A stretch of DNA of 64,000 bases from Aselliscus stoliczkanus (GCA_033961575.1 CM066728.1:32612352-32676351), one strand, 5' to 3'; counted from the stretch's first letter, positions 11,238-23,064 are shown. The notes: generated by a model from the sequence alone, not told the origin. Numbers and translations are program-made.

Positions 11238-11781
11238 ATGGATCTAAAGACAGCAGTATTTAACGCAGCTCGGGATGGCAAACTCCGGCTTCTCACCAAG
11301 TTGTTGGCAAGCAAATCCAAAGAGGAGATTTCCTCCTTGATCTCGGAAAAAACAAATGGGGCCACGCCACTTTTGATGGCGGCCAGGTATGGGCACCTGG
11401 ATATGGTGGAATTCCTGCTGGAGCAGTGCAGCGCCTCCATCGAAGTCGGGGGCTCGGTCAATTTTGACGGTGAGACCATTGAGGGGGCGCCCCCTTTGTG
11501 GGCCGCGTCCGCAGCAGGACATCTGAAGGTGGTTCAGTCTTTGTTAAATCACGGAGCATCTGTCAACAATACGACTCTAACCAATTCAACTCCTCTTCGA
11601 GCTGCCTGTTTCGATGGCCATTTGGAAATTGTGAAGTACCTTGTCGAGCATAAAGCTGATTTGGAAGTGTCAAACCGACATGGGCATACCTGCTTGATGA
11701 TTTCCTGTTACAAAGGACACAAAGAGATTGCTCAGTATTTACTTGAAAAGGGGGCAGATGTTAATAGAAAAAGTGTTAAAG
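11238..11781 (+). CDS. FEM1C: FEM1C, coding part of exon 2 (residues 1-181 plus first base of codon 182)
   Basis: This segment encodes the N-terminal ankyrin array of FEM1C, substrate receptor of the CUL2-RBX1-Elongin B/C ubiquitin ligase, which binds proteins ending in C-terminal arginine degrons. The protein opens MDLKTAVFNAARDGK. Ankyrin helices with TPLLMAARYGHLDMVEFLL, APPLWAASAAGHLKVVQSLL, TPLRAACFDGHLEIVKYLV and HTCLMISCYKGHKEIAQYLL are seen at about residues 43-61, 84-103, 118-136 and 150-169. Asp126, reported as important for reading the arginine degron, is present in the FDGHLE turn. The ATG at 11238 is chosen because it gives the family's N-terminus and a 617-residue product. The exon ends AAAG with donor GTGAGT at 11782, in phase 1. 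The acceptor at 33084-33085 restores a Gly codon at 182. Codons are intact. Identification rests on recall of the mammalian protein and is near certain. Confidence 0.97.
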
Positions 11782-12699
11782 GTGAGTTCTGCTTCCTTTT
11801 TATTTCTTAATTATTGACGACTTTTTTTCAGGAAGTTTGATACATAATTATAAGCAGTGGTGTTGAGTATGTCAAAACCTGTTTTTGATTAGGTATACCT
11901 TCCAGTATAACATTGTTGATTGTGGCTCTGATATTTGATGATACATTGAACAAGTGATAAAAAGTGATAAAAAGACTTCCATTACTATGTTAAGCAGAAT
12001 TTTCTCTCTTATTCGAAGTAACTTCCAGTTGCTGGGAAATGGGTTCCCCAGAGGTACACGTTAGTGGCAGTTCATCTGAGACCTTGGACTTGTATTTAAT
12101 ATTCTTGAGAATATACTTTAACGTAATATATTTTTCTTAGCTTTAATTTTTTTAGAATACCCTTGGAGTACAAACTGCTGTATATAGTGAGTCATTTTTT
12201 TGTTTGTCTTAGGAAGGTATTTTATTTGTTACTGTGTCAGGGAAGTCTAGGCCAAAATGACCTGGAAGGATTAATATCAATGGAAAAGGAGAAAAATCTG
12301 TTCCCTTATTCCCTAATTATTGTGTAGCCAGTAGAAAATCTTTTTATATAGAACATGTGTTAAATATAGCAAGAACGAAAACAAGATTTTTAAACGGCTG
12401 ACAATACTGAGAGCAAAATAAGGACTAGGTTAAACAGTTGTGGATTTGTTGGCTAGCAACAGTGTAAACAACCTTTGTCCAGAAGAAGAGCTCAGGTTTA
12501 CAATTGTGTATAATTTTCAACTTGTAATAAAGCAGCAAATGATAGTTTAGAATTTTTTAAGACTCTTGAAAACTATTTTGATAGAATAATTTTTGATACT
12601 TGAAAACCTATTTTCCTTAAACATATTTATGCAGCAGCAAAATAATTCGCTGTCTAAAAAGACCTTAAAAGTAACACATACCTGGTAAAAAAATTTCAA

Positions 12700-13660
12700 A
12701 CAGTACAGATTGGTTTACAGTGTTTACAACGAAAAATAAGTCTTATCATCCCTGATTTCTAGACCTCCAACCCACTGGCAACCACTATTTACAGTTTTTT
12801 GTGTCCTAGAGATAGTCTGTGCAAATACAAGTATACTTGTCTGTATCAATCTCTCCTCCCCTCCCCCTCTGTTAGTTGATATCTACCGTTTTTGTTTTAA
12901 ACCTTAATTTATCTTGGATGTCATTCAGTTCCAACACACATAACTACCTTATTCTGTTTCATGGCTATACAGTATTTTTGTATGAATGTGTATTATTTAT
13001 CTAGTCCCTATTGATGGACAGTTTGGTCACATCTAGTTTAAACAGTGATATGAATATTCTTGAACAAAAGTGTATCTTTGCACACTTGTGTGAGAATAGC
13101 TGTATTATAAATATCTATAAGTGGAATTGCTGAGTCAAAGTAAATGTGCATTTATTGTGATAGTGCCTGATTGCCTTTCAGAGACACCAAACCACACAAT
13201 TATGGAGCACTATATAGTTGCTGGATATATTTACTAAAGTTAGTATGAGCCTTTTAAAAAATTTTTGTTATAAAAATGAAGCAGGCTCATTGTGATTGCC
13301 TGAAAATTTTTTTCCAGAGGAATATAAAAATTTCATAAAATCCACACGCTTAGAGATAATCCTTCCAAAGGTATTTCTGAATTTTGTATATAGGTATAGG
13401 TATGCAATTTTATTTTATATGCCCGTCTATATCCTGTTTTTAGCTTAATAAATGTTATCTTTAATGCCATTAATTATAGCTCTTTATACTTTTTTTCTTT
13501 ATACTCTTATAGCTGCATACTCTTCTACTAATGGAGTTTTGTATTGCTTTTGGCTTTTCAGTATGACAAAATATGTTTCTGTAAACATTCTTATAAATGT
13601 TTTCACTTGTTCCAGATTACCTTTGAGATAGGTTGTTGGTTCAAATGGCAGCATGACTTT
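12700..13660 (-). mobile_element. Old L1 remnant(s), antisense
   Basis: The stretch around CTATTGATGGACAGTTTGG, GAATATTCTTGAACAAAAGTG and AAGTGGAATTGCTGAGTCAAA is the reversed 3' region of mammalian L1. The following 13.26-13.66 kb continues in a similar AT-rich style with L1-like phrases. It is highly diverged. Confidence 0.6.
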
Positions 13661-14335
13661 TATAAAAACAATCATCGTTCTTTTAAATAATGCTTATTTT
13701 AAGAGAGGGAATTACTGCCTAAGTGACCATGTTAATATTGGGAATGCTTTGAAATCATAACTAGAAGAGAAAGGGTTAAAAGAAAGGTATGACTGCTTGT
13801 TTAGGCTTATTGAATTTTTTGTTTCTTTGTTTTGGACCTTTTATTTATCAGCCTAATGATGTACAGATGGTTGGTAAATTCATATGTTTAAGTAAAATTG
13901 GGGTATGTTTTAAATTCTTATGTCATTGGAGACATGAGTACTGGTACTATTTCCCTTTTGTTTTTCAAAGCTCCTTTATATACTCCTGGAGATATAATAT
14001 ATGAGAACTATACTATAAATAGCTCATTATTTTGTGAGTATTTTTCCCTAATAAATTGTGAACAGTATTTAACTTGATTACCTTTGCTATTTAAGGAGAA
14101 CATTACTCTTTTAACATATCGTGGTATACCTTGTGTATGAGAATGTGTATGCTCTCTCTTTTGGCCAATGGCCTGCTAATTCTAGGGTCATTTGTTTCCC
14201 CCACTGTCACTATCAAACATTTATGTCTTTAAAAAAATATGCATAGCATGAGAAGACAATTTTATACCAAAAATTGTTTTCAGATAGCCTCAATTGTATA
14301 GACATACATATATACACATACGTGTATTATATATA

Positions 14336-14540
14336 CAGAGGGTGCCAAAAAATGTATACACATTTTAAGAAAGGAAAAAACTGTGTTAAAATTGTAATAC
14401 TCAATATATACTGATAACAAAAGATGAATACAAGTCACGTTTTACTTTTGCAATTACAAGAGGTGCTCAAAGTGGTTACCACCAGCATAATTTTAATAGC
14501 CTTTTTCTTTCTTAAAATGTATACATTTTTTTGGCACCCT
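14336..14540. mobile_element. Mariner-type MITE with GGGTGCC terminal inverted repeats
   Basis: The left end CAGAGGGTGCCAAAAAATG and the right end CATTTTTTTGGCACCCT are inverted repeats continuing for about 30 bases (TATACACATTTTAAGAAAG against CTTTCTTAAAATGTATACA). TA flanks it at 14334-14335, and ATA follows the right end. The interior is non-coding. The element at 57061-57189 contains the same interior in reverse orientation. Confidence 0.85.
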
Positions 14541-14572
14541 ATATATGTGTATATTTGTATGTATACATATAT

Positions 14573-14575
14573 GCA

Positions 14576-14609
<34 letters not shown>

Positions 14610-14610
14610 A
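14573..14610. repeat. (TG)n(TA)n microsatellite
   Basis: About eleven TG units run into about six TA units immediately downstream of a MITE. It is a simple repeat with Z-DNA and unwinding potential. Confidence 0.95.
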
Positions 14611-15153
14611 AATATCATTTTGTGTGCAGTACTTTTACCTTTTCGTGGTGACTTTAAATTTTGACAGTGATTCTTAATGATTGTTGGAGCAGATTAAAGT
14701 TCATTGCGTCCTCCCCCACTCTGGTACTGAAGCTTCCATTCTTTGATAATCACTCTCATCGACTCTTCAGGGTTTTTTTTTTTATGGGTTAAGGGGTAAT
14801 AAAAAAGCAAGAACCAATTGAAACTGAGGCAGGAACACTGGAGAAGCATCAGAGTATCAACAAGGATTTTTTCCCCACGTTTTTACCCCCATCCAGAAAG
14901 TGGAAAAGACTAATAAAGACTAGGGATAAAATGGAATAATTTCTTCAGAAATTTTATATGTCAGCTTTTGGAAATGGTTCTGAAGAAAAATGCCAATAGA
15001 TTATGCTTGGTCTGCTTAAATATAAAATGTATGTGACTTCTACATCCCATTACTTTTTAACAAGCAGTTGGCATTTGGATATATTGTTTAACCTTTTTCT
15101 ATTACTTTGTTAATAGGCTGTTGGCATTTTGCACAGGTTTTAACCTAAGGTGG

Positions 15154-15345
15154 AATTCATTCATTCATTGAGAGAGCAATTACTGAGTCCCTCAGTGTGC
15201 CAACCTGTCAGACTTAGGATATACAAAGATGAGTAAGATAGGATATCCAGTCCTTGTCCCGGTGCTTAAGGAGCTCATGGTTTGATCGAAGAGACAGGCT
15301 CATAAATAGATACTTAAGCCACAGTACGGTAAGTGCAACGGGAGT
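15154..15345 (-). mobile_element. L2 LINE 3'-end remnant, antisense
   Basis: ATTCATTCATTCATTGAG, CAGTGTGCCAACCTGTCAGAC and TTAAGGAGCTCATGG are the reversed L2 3' end (the reverse of the usual TGGCACATAGTAGGTGCTCAATAAAT region). Confidence 0.6.
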
Positions 15346-16139
15346 GCTTTCTTCTGTTCTGTATACTTGATCCCCAATCAACTCATTACCTGAGGGGACA
15401 GTGGGTTCCTTCTTTTCCCATGACATTCAAAAAGGGAAGAAAACCTTTGAGATATTTAGAAATACTTCTCCAGTTTAACATGGTTGATTTTTGAGGCAGG
15501 AGAGTTGGTTGCTGTTTAAAACTAGAGTCGCCAAATCAGCAGTGATGAGATAAGCAGGTCTTAGCTATCACATTGATCTCAGCACTTTGTGGTTGCAGTC
15601 ATCTTTGGCTTTCTTTGGTTCTCTTTTATTACTATTTAAACTCTGAATAGGACTGCAGATCTATGGTAAAGTTCCTTAAGCCCTTCAATTCCACTTTTTT
15701 TTGGGTAAAATTCATAGAAAACAAATAGATCCTTTTTTTAATATTGCAAAAATAATTAAGTACAAAGACAGTCAACCAGTGTATGACATGGCTTCTGTTC
15801 AGTTAGTCTTCAGATGGTTCTCCAAGTTGATTGTTCTATAATTTAGTTATAATTTTGATGTGGTCATGGGCGGAGGCGAGCATAGCTTTTACCTACTCTG
15901 CCATCTTGACCGGAACTCCAATTCTGCTTTTGTACCCAAATTCAACTGGGAACTGACCTGCTGAAAGTGATTGAGTACTACAGACCTGTGGAATAGCTCA
16001 CTGAGCTGGGATTGGGGAAGCTGGCCCTAGAGGACACACTATCCTCATGCATGGGTGGGTGTGTTATTAGGTTAGTTGGTAATAACATAATTACTGTGCA
16101 TTTTCTGTAGGCGAGACATTGTGTTGGACATTGTGGAGG

Positions 16140-16500
16140 CTATGAGAAGATACAGGACATCATATTTGTTATTACTAAACGAATGGTATAAATCTGTGCT
16201 GTAGGATTTTAGAAGGAAGGTTTCATAGAGAAGTTGAACTGGGCCTTGAAAGGATTATTGGAGTTCATACCTGCAGATGGGATTTGATAACAGTGTTTAA
16301 GGCTTAGGCAATGGCATAAGGAAAGTCATATTGAGAAGTATGCTTGGAGGGTCCAGGAATTGGAAAGTAGGTATATTTGGACCAAAGGGCACTCAGAGCT
16401 AGATTATAAAGGACATTGACTTCTAGGTAAAGGGGTTTGATTTTATTCTTTATGCATTGGTGAACCAGTGCAAAGTTTTCAGCAGAGGAATGAATGGGAT
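16140..16500 (-). mobile_element. L2/CR1-type LINE remnant, antisense
   Basis: It shares block order with the copies at 6.65, 50.8 and 54.7 kb: 'aactgggccttgaaagga', 'aggcttaggcaatggcat', 'tggagggtccaggaattg', 'ttgattttattcttta'. It carries no intact coding. Confidence 0.5.
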
Positions 16501-16524
16501 TTTTTTGTTTGTTTGTTTTTTAGA

Positions 16525-16662
16525 GAAACCCATCTAACTACATTCTAATTTTATTACATTGTGAGCTCTTTGAGGCTAGACACCTGGTGTTTGTATCTCT
16601 GCATTAGATAGAGTATCTGGACCATAGTGGGTATTTGGTAAATGGGCTTGTTGAATGAATTT
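16525..16662 (+). mobile_element. L2 LINE 3'-end remnant, sense
   Basis: TTGTGAGCTCTTTGAGGCTAG, then GTATCTCTGCATTAG, then CATAGTGGGTATTTGGTAAATG and TTGTTGAATGAAT reproduce the L2 3'UTR in the forward direction. A second weak L2-like phrase (AAGATCCTTGATAGCAAGGA) follows at 16690. Confidence 0.6.
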
Positions 16663-16892
16663 CTAGGATTTAAGAAAGAGGAAAGATTATAAGATCCTTG
16701 ATAGCAAGGACTGTTTCTGTAGTCCTTTCAGTATGGAAATATATACAGGAAGACTTGACAGAAATTGTGAAAAATAAGTGGTACAGGTATAGAACTCTGT
16801 AGGTGTTCAGAAAAGGGAGAAATCCATGTAGGCTCATGATAAGTATAGCTAGCTTTGTAAGATTTTCAGAGAGAGCTAGTTCAGGCAGTTTA

Positions 16893-17115
16893 TTTGACTT
16901 TTTATGATGGAAATTTTCGAACTTATACATAACTAGAGAGAAGAATACATTGAACCACTATGTACTTACCACCTTGCTTCAGTACTTAACTACATTTGCG
17001 AAAGCTTTAAAAAATAAAGTTTCTTTCCTCTCCATTTGTTTTCTGCAGTAGTTAAATCAAACCCCAGGCATTACATTATTTCTTTCCTACAGTTATAAGC
17101 ATTTTAGGGTATAGA
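16893..17115 (-). mobile_element. L1-like remnant, antisense
   Basis: The phrases GAAATTTTCGAACTTATACA, TGAACCACTATGTACTTACC and CAAACCCCAGGCATTACATT are typical of old reversed L1 3' regions in mammals. It is diverged and short. Confidence 0.45.
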
Positions 17116-17761
17116 TGAATTTCAGTTGAGAAAATATAAAGGAAAAAAAGATTATATATATTACTGTAAATACAAAGGAATTTCAAATAAGACTTACCCA
17201 GTAAATTTAAGAACTGTTGGTATTGAGATAATGGACAACGATAATGACTGTTGTCATATAGATAAGTTATTTCAGTGTACTTCAGGGCTGATAGTATTGG
17301 AAGATGAATTTATCTTTTCCTTCTTGATTTTGAGAATTCTTCTCAGCTGTTGGTTAACCCCAACTTAGAAGAGTAAAAGGGAGGGACTTAAATTTTTCTT
17401 CTACTCTAACATATCTGTATTTATTTTCATTTAATAATGTTTAAATAGCTTACTAGTTAAATTCATTAACATTTTGACCCCAGATCATCAAATTGCTCCT
17501 GCAGGTTGTTCCATGTTCATTCTTTCCCCCTTGTATTCTCTGGCACACTTCTCTGTATGCTTGGGGAGACTTGGTATCCTAGTTGGAGAAACTAAGCTGT
17601 AGATGATGTGTAAATTGAGTTTAGTAGGGAAATATGGTGTTCCTGTTTCCCTGAAGATTGGATTTTGAAATGTGAATCCTCACAGAATTGAACTGAAGTT
17701 GGTAAAAGTGAATTAGACGTTTACCACCGCTGTTATTTGAAGAGTTGTGGGCAGAGATTAA

Positions 17762-18274
17762 TTTTTTTTTTTAATTTTTTAAAAAGATTTTATTGGGGAA
17801 TTGGGAGAGGGGAACAGTGTTGGGGAATTGGGGGAGCGGACCAGCCAACTTGTTCTTCAATCTTCGTTGTGGAGGGCGCCAGTCGCCATCTGGCTTCTCA
17901 TCGGCAGCCCGTGGCCTCTAAGCTCAAGGTGCTCAGTTCAATCTTAGTTGCGGGTGGATGTAGCCACCATCCCATGCGGGAGTCGAACCAGCAGCCTTGT
18001 TAAGAGTGCATACTCTATCCACTTAGCCATTTGGGTGGCAGCTCAACTCAAGGTGCTGAGTTCAGTCTTAGTTGCATGTGGGCATAGCCCACCATTGAAT
18101 AGGCAATCTTGTTACACCAGCTGAGCCATCCTGCCACCTGTTGGCAGCTCAGTGACAGCTCAGCTAGGGCTCAGTGTTCACTGGCCCATGTGGGAATTGA
18201 ACCAGCAGCCCCGATGCTCAGAAGCACATGCTCTAAGCCAACTCTTAACCAACTGAGCCACTTGGCCGGCCCCC
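17762..18274 (-). mobile_element. Composite SINE type C, antisense, three modules visible
   Basis: Read on the minus strand, a GGGGGCCGGCCAAGTGGCTC head is followed by a second module (GGCAGGATGGCTCAGCTGG) and a third with GGCTAAGTGGATAGAG and a GGTTCGACTCC B box. The 3' block CCACAACGAAGATTGAAGAA and an A-rich tail close it. The target duplication AGAGATTAA lies at 17753-17761 and 18275-18283. It carries one module fewer than the copy at 4795. Confidence 0.88.
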
Positions 18275-18424
18275 AGAGATTAAGTTTTACTTAATGATCT
18301 ATGGGTACATGTGATTCTCTCACTGAGTTCATCTGTATTAGTGCCCTTTTGTCCAAACTTACCTATTTTCTAACTGATTAATTAACTTCGTTAAACAGTT
18401 GAAAACAAAATTCAGGAAGCCCTT

Positions 18425-18865
18425 GGGCCAGCCGAGTGGCGCATTGGTTAAGAGCTGGCTTGGGATACCAGCAGCCCGGGTTCGGATCCCACATATGAGG
18501 GCCAGTGACACTGCCCTCTACAGCTAACAACAACTCCAACTGGAGCTGGGCTGCTGTGAATCCCCAGGATGGCATAGCTGTAGCCCCTGCTGCAGTGGGC
18601 TGCCATAGGCTACAGTGAGCGGCTGGCAGCCAGCATGAGCTGCCAATAGCCACGGTGAGCGACCATCCAGAGGCCGGCGACCGATCTGCCTCATCCAAAA
18701 AGAGCGCAATGACGATACTGACATAGGCCAGTGAAGCAACGTCCTCCGCAACTAGATTGAAGAACAAAAAGACAGCAACTTGTCTGTTCCCCTTCCCCAA
18801 TTCCCCAACGCAGCTCTCTTCCCCAGTTCCCCAATAAAATCTTACAAAAAGAAAAAAAATTTTTT
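18425..18865 (+). mobile_element. SINE type B, sense
   Basis: The head GGGCCAGCCGAGTGGCGCATTG, B box GGTTCGGATCC, the type B body and CCCCAATAAAATCTTAC tail are present. The 13-bp target duplication TCAGGAAGCCCTT flanks it at 18412-18424 and 18866-18878. Confidence 0.92.
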
Positions 18866-19859
18866 TCAGGAAGCCCTTGGTGTTCTAGAGGTTTATGCTA
18901 TTGAGACAGGAATGTATGTGATGGAAGATGGAGGTGGACCTAATGGGGAGAGGCCCTAGTAAAGAAGTCACATGGATGCATATCTAACTAAAACATCTTT
19001 TTCTCTTTTTTCCCTCCCTTTGGGAAAAGCTACAGTTGGGTAGAGTCTGAATTAGAATGCCCAGAAAGGGAATTTTAATGAGGTCTGACTTGTAATGTTG
19101 TTTTCATCTACTTACATTGTGTAATTTTCACCAAATTACACTACTATTAGTTGTTTTAAGTCCCGATTCCTTAGCTCCTGGGTGCTCTTAGCCTTGAAAA
19201 TTCTACTTAATGCCAAGACCCATTTCAAAGGCAGTTTTTTATCCCTTGAGTCATAAGAATGTATCTTACCTCTGGATGCAGATTTTTTTTTGCATTTAAC
19301 TTTGTCATGAGCTGAAGGACCTATATTAAATTTCTCTATGCTCCTAGCTCAGTGCCTTATACGAAGAATTAATGAAGGGAAGGCACATGGTAATCTTGGC
19401 ACAATTTGTCTTTGATTCTATTTTAATACTTTTTTTCCGAACTCCTGTCCTTGAGTACCTCTAGTGTTAGAATATACATGGGTAAGGGAAACATTTTGAG
19501 CAGAGGAACCTTCTAGTGCTCCTTTGATGTCCTACTAAAGTGTTTCCCTCTACCCTGTCTCACCTTCCCCCTTAACACAAACCAGTTAGTTGTTTCGGGA
19601 ATAAAATACTTGGACTCAGTGTTGTTCTGTAGTTGAACTGCACTCTCTTTTCCCCATCTTTACAAGTGGATCTCTTATGTACTCAGCTTAGTCCCAGCTA
19701 TAAAGTTGAAGAAGGATGGATGCCAAGCACAGTAGGCTAAAGAGGAGAGATGAGAATTGTTTTTGTGTATTTCCAGACAAATCTGTTAACAATAAAAGAC
19801 CCTTTAATAACTGCTTCGGTCAGTCAAAATTTACACTTTTACCAAAAACATGTGTACTT

Positions 19860-20470
19860 TGATTTTAAAACAGATTTGAGACATAATTCACATACCATTC
19901 ACTGATTTAAAGTGTACAAATCAATAGTTTTTAATATGTTCACAGAATTGTGCAACCATCACCACAATCACCTTTTCATCCCTACCTCTACCCTGGCAAA
20001 AAACCATACCATTAATAGTCACTCTCGTTTCCTTTCCTCCCTCATCCCAAATGGACTCGTTTTTAGGCAACCTCGACTCTTTCTTGTCTCTATAAATTTG
20101 CCTGTCCTGGACATTTCATAATGTCCTGGACAAATCATAATATGTGGTCTTTTGTGATTTGCTTCTTTCACTTGGCATAATGTTTTCAATGCTCATTCAT
20201 CTTGTAGCATGTCAGTACTTTATTTTATTGCTGAATAATCCATCGTATAGATATAGCACATTTAGTTGATGGGTATTTGTGTTGTTTCTACATTTTGGCT
20301 CTTAGGAATAATGCTGCTGTGAATATTTGTGTAGAAGTTATGTTGTGGATATATTATTTTAATTTCAGGTGTATACATAGGGGTGGAATTGCTGGGTAAC
20401 ATGGTAACTCTCTTTAACCTTTTGTGGAACTGCCAAACTGTTTTCCAAAGCAGCTGCCTGCTATCAAAAG
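19860..20470 (-). mobile_element. L1 remnant, antisense
   Basis: TTGTGCAACCATCACCACAATC, TTTGTGATTTGCTTCTTTCACTT, GGCATAATGTTTTCAATGCTC, AATAATGCTGCTGTGAATA and GTGGAATTGCTGGGTAAC are the reversed L1 3'UTR/ORF2-end phrases common in mammals, in the correct order. Confidence 0.8.
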
Positions 20471-21143
20471 ATTACAGGTCTCTTTAAAATTAAAGCAGCT
20501 AAGATTGGCACTTCAGCTAGAACTTCATAAGGAATACTACATGCCTGAACACGTGAACACGTCCCAGAATTTCCTTCTCTTAATAGCCATCACAGAAGCA
20601 TCCCAATTAATATGGCTACTTTTTGTTCTTCCAAATTTTTTTAGCACTATTTCTGTTAAGTTATATAGTTGAAAATTAATATATTTGGGTCATACTGTTT
20701 TAATTTTCTGCAGCAATACTTTAACTGAATCAATACTTAGTATACCATTATCTTGTTTTTCAAGAAATGCCCATTTTAACAGACATGTCTTTTGAGAAAT
20801 CATAAAAATTTTCAATTATAAATTCAACTTCAGAAATTTTAGTTCCCCAAATGAGGTTTTTATTAATCAGGCATTGAGGATTATATAATACAATAGTTAG
20901 CATTTTTCCTAAGCTAAAGGTAAATTCATTTAATTCTGTTGTTCAGTATCCTTCATTTTAATAATAAGATGCCTGGTAATATTTATTTTTGAATGTTCTG
21001 TTCTGTTTTCCTTGTCTTGCTCACTTGCAGGATACAAAAGTAAGACATGAGGTAGAGATACAAAATTTCTGGAAGAACAATCATTATATTATGGACACTT
21101 TTTTTTTTAATTTACATTTTGAAATGAGCATGGTTTTTTATTT

Positions 21144-21572
21144 TGTTTTTTTTTAAAGATTTTATTGGAGAATTGGGGGAGGGGAATAGCACTGGGGAAA
21201 CAGGGAAGGGGAACAGACAAGTTGCTGTCTTTTTGTTCTTCAGTCTAGTTGCGGAGGACGTTGCTTCACTGGCCCATGTTGGTATCATCATTGCGCTCTT
21301 CCCGGAGGCAGATCGGTTGCCAACCTCTGGATGATCGTTCACCGCTGCTATTGGCAGCTCACGCTGGCTGCCGGCCGCTCACTGTAGCCTATGGCAGCCC
21401 ACTGCAGCAGGGGCTGCAGCCTACACCATCGCCGGGGCTCGCACAGCTTAGCTCCAGGTGGAGCTTTTGTTAGCTGTAGAGGGCAGTGTCACTGGCCCTC
21501 ATATGTGGGATCTGAACCGGGGCTGCTGGCGTCCCAAACCAGCTCTTAACCAATGAGCCACTCCGCCGGCCC
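21144..21572 (-). mobile_element. SINE type B, antisense
   Basis: It starts with the reversed tail (AAAGATTTTATTGGAGAATT), carries the body including GCGGAGGACGTTGCTTCAC, and ends with the reversed head (CCACTCCGCCGGCCC). A clear target duplication was not found, perhaps because the flanks are T-rich. Confidence 0.88.
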
Positions 21573-21755
21573 TGGAAACATTTTTAAGGGGCATGTAAAC
21601 CAGGAAAAATGCTTGAGTTGAATTCTCAAAAGTTCTTGGTTGCATATTGTTATGCACCAAAAGTTTGAGTTAACGAAGTTAACTAGCAAAAATGAAATAC
21701 GATTTTACTGGTCTTTGGCATGTTACTTGGCATAGACTAGTCATAGAACATAGTA

Positions 21756-23064
21756 TGAGGTGTGATCAAAAAATATGGTGAATGTCTACATACAATTTAT
21801 TACAGTGAAAGACACATTGCCGGGCCGGCCGAGTGGCTCAGTTGGTTAAGAGTTGGCTTAAGAGCACAAACTGAGCAACCGGGACGCCGGTTCCATTCCC
21901 ACGTGGGCCGGTGACACTGTGCCCCGAGCTGAGCTGTCGCTGAGCTGCCAACAGGTGGCAGGATGGCTCAGCTCGTGTAACAACAAGATTGCCTGTTTGA
22001 TGAGGGCTACGCCCACCCGCAACTAAGACTGAACTAGTGACCTTGAGCTTAGAGGCCACAAGCTGCCAATGGGATGCCAGATGGTGACTGGCGTTCTCCA
22101 CAACGAAGACTGAAGAACAACAACTTGGCTGTTCCCCTTCCCTAATTCCCCAACACTGTTCCCCTTCCCTAATTCCCCAATAAAATTAAAAAAAAAGAAA
22201 AAAGACACATTGCCTTTAATCCCTCTCGCTTCCAACACACTCATCCCATCGTTCTTGCCACTTTCTGAAGCAGTTTTGGAAGTTCTCTTTTGTGAATTGT
22301 GCTGTCCTGGCTGCTCTGGCTGCCTCGATGTCCTGAATGAACTCAAAATGTTTACCTTTCCATGGTCGTTTTGACTTTGGGGAAGAGCCAGAAGTCATAC
22401 AGTGCCAGATCCAGTGAATAAGGTGGATGAGGACACACTGTAATGATTTTATTTGACAGAAATTGCTATATACCAGAAGCGGTGTATGACACAGAGCCTT
22501 TCCGTTGTGATCAGTAAATACGGCGAAAGCTGCTGCTGCGTGCCATCCAACAGAAAGGCAGGGATCTTCAATACGGGAAGCAGCATGGTGAACCTTAGTA
22601 ACTGTGTGACAAGTTTCAACTTATTCAGTGCAGTCAGTCGGTGTGAGCTATGGTTGAGAGAAGATATGTTTTACAGTGTGACATAAGTCATCCTCCATCT
22701 TGACAACACTCTGACATAACATTGCTTCTGGTATGGCAATTTCTGTCAAAAACATGATGGTGTGTCTTCATCCACCTTATTCACTGGATCTGGCACCATG
22801 TGACTTCTGGCTCTTCCCCAAAGTCAAAATGACCATGAAAGATAAACATTTTGAATCTATTCAGAACATTGAGGCAGCCATGACAGCACAACTGAAGACA
22901 CTCAGGAAACAGGACTTCCAGAACTGCTTCAGAAAGTGGCAAGAACGATGGGATAAGTGTGTTTGGAGCTAGGGGTAGTATTTTGAGAGGCATTAATTGC
23001 AATGTGCCTTTTACTGTAATAAATTTTCTTTTAAACATTTACTATATTGTTTGATCACACCTCA
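21756..23064. mobile_element. Palindromic mariner-type DNA transposon with inserted SINE
   Basis: Terminal inverted repeats TGAGGTGTGATCAAAAAATA (left) and the complement of TATTGTTTGATCACACCTCA (right) are flanked by TA. Both arms contain the same C-terminal part of a mariner transposase in opposite orientation. The right arm reads sense at 22733-22972 with HPPYSLDLAPCDFWLFPKVK, including the third-Asp motif LAPCD. The left arm reads antisense at about 22216-22450 with the same FRKWQERWD ending. An LHLDNTL phrase before the right copy looks like the HHDNARPH motif. The N-terminal half is missing and frames are broken. A type C SINE sits in the left arm. Confidence 0.85.
21822..22200 (+). mobile_element. 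Composite SINE type C, two modules, inside the mariner arm
   Basis: The head GGGCCGGCCGAGTGGCTCAG is followed by the second module GGCAGGATGGCTCAGCTCG, then the CCACAACGAAGACTGAAGAA block and CCCCAATAAAATTAAAA tail. The 14-bp duplication AAAGACACATTGCC lies at 21808-21821 and 22201-22214, both in mariner sequence, so the SINE arrived after the mariner. Confidence 0.92.
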
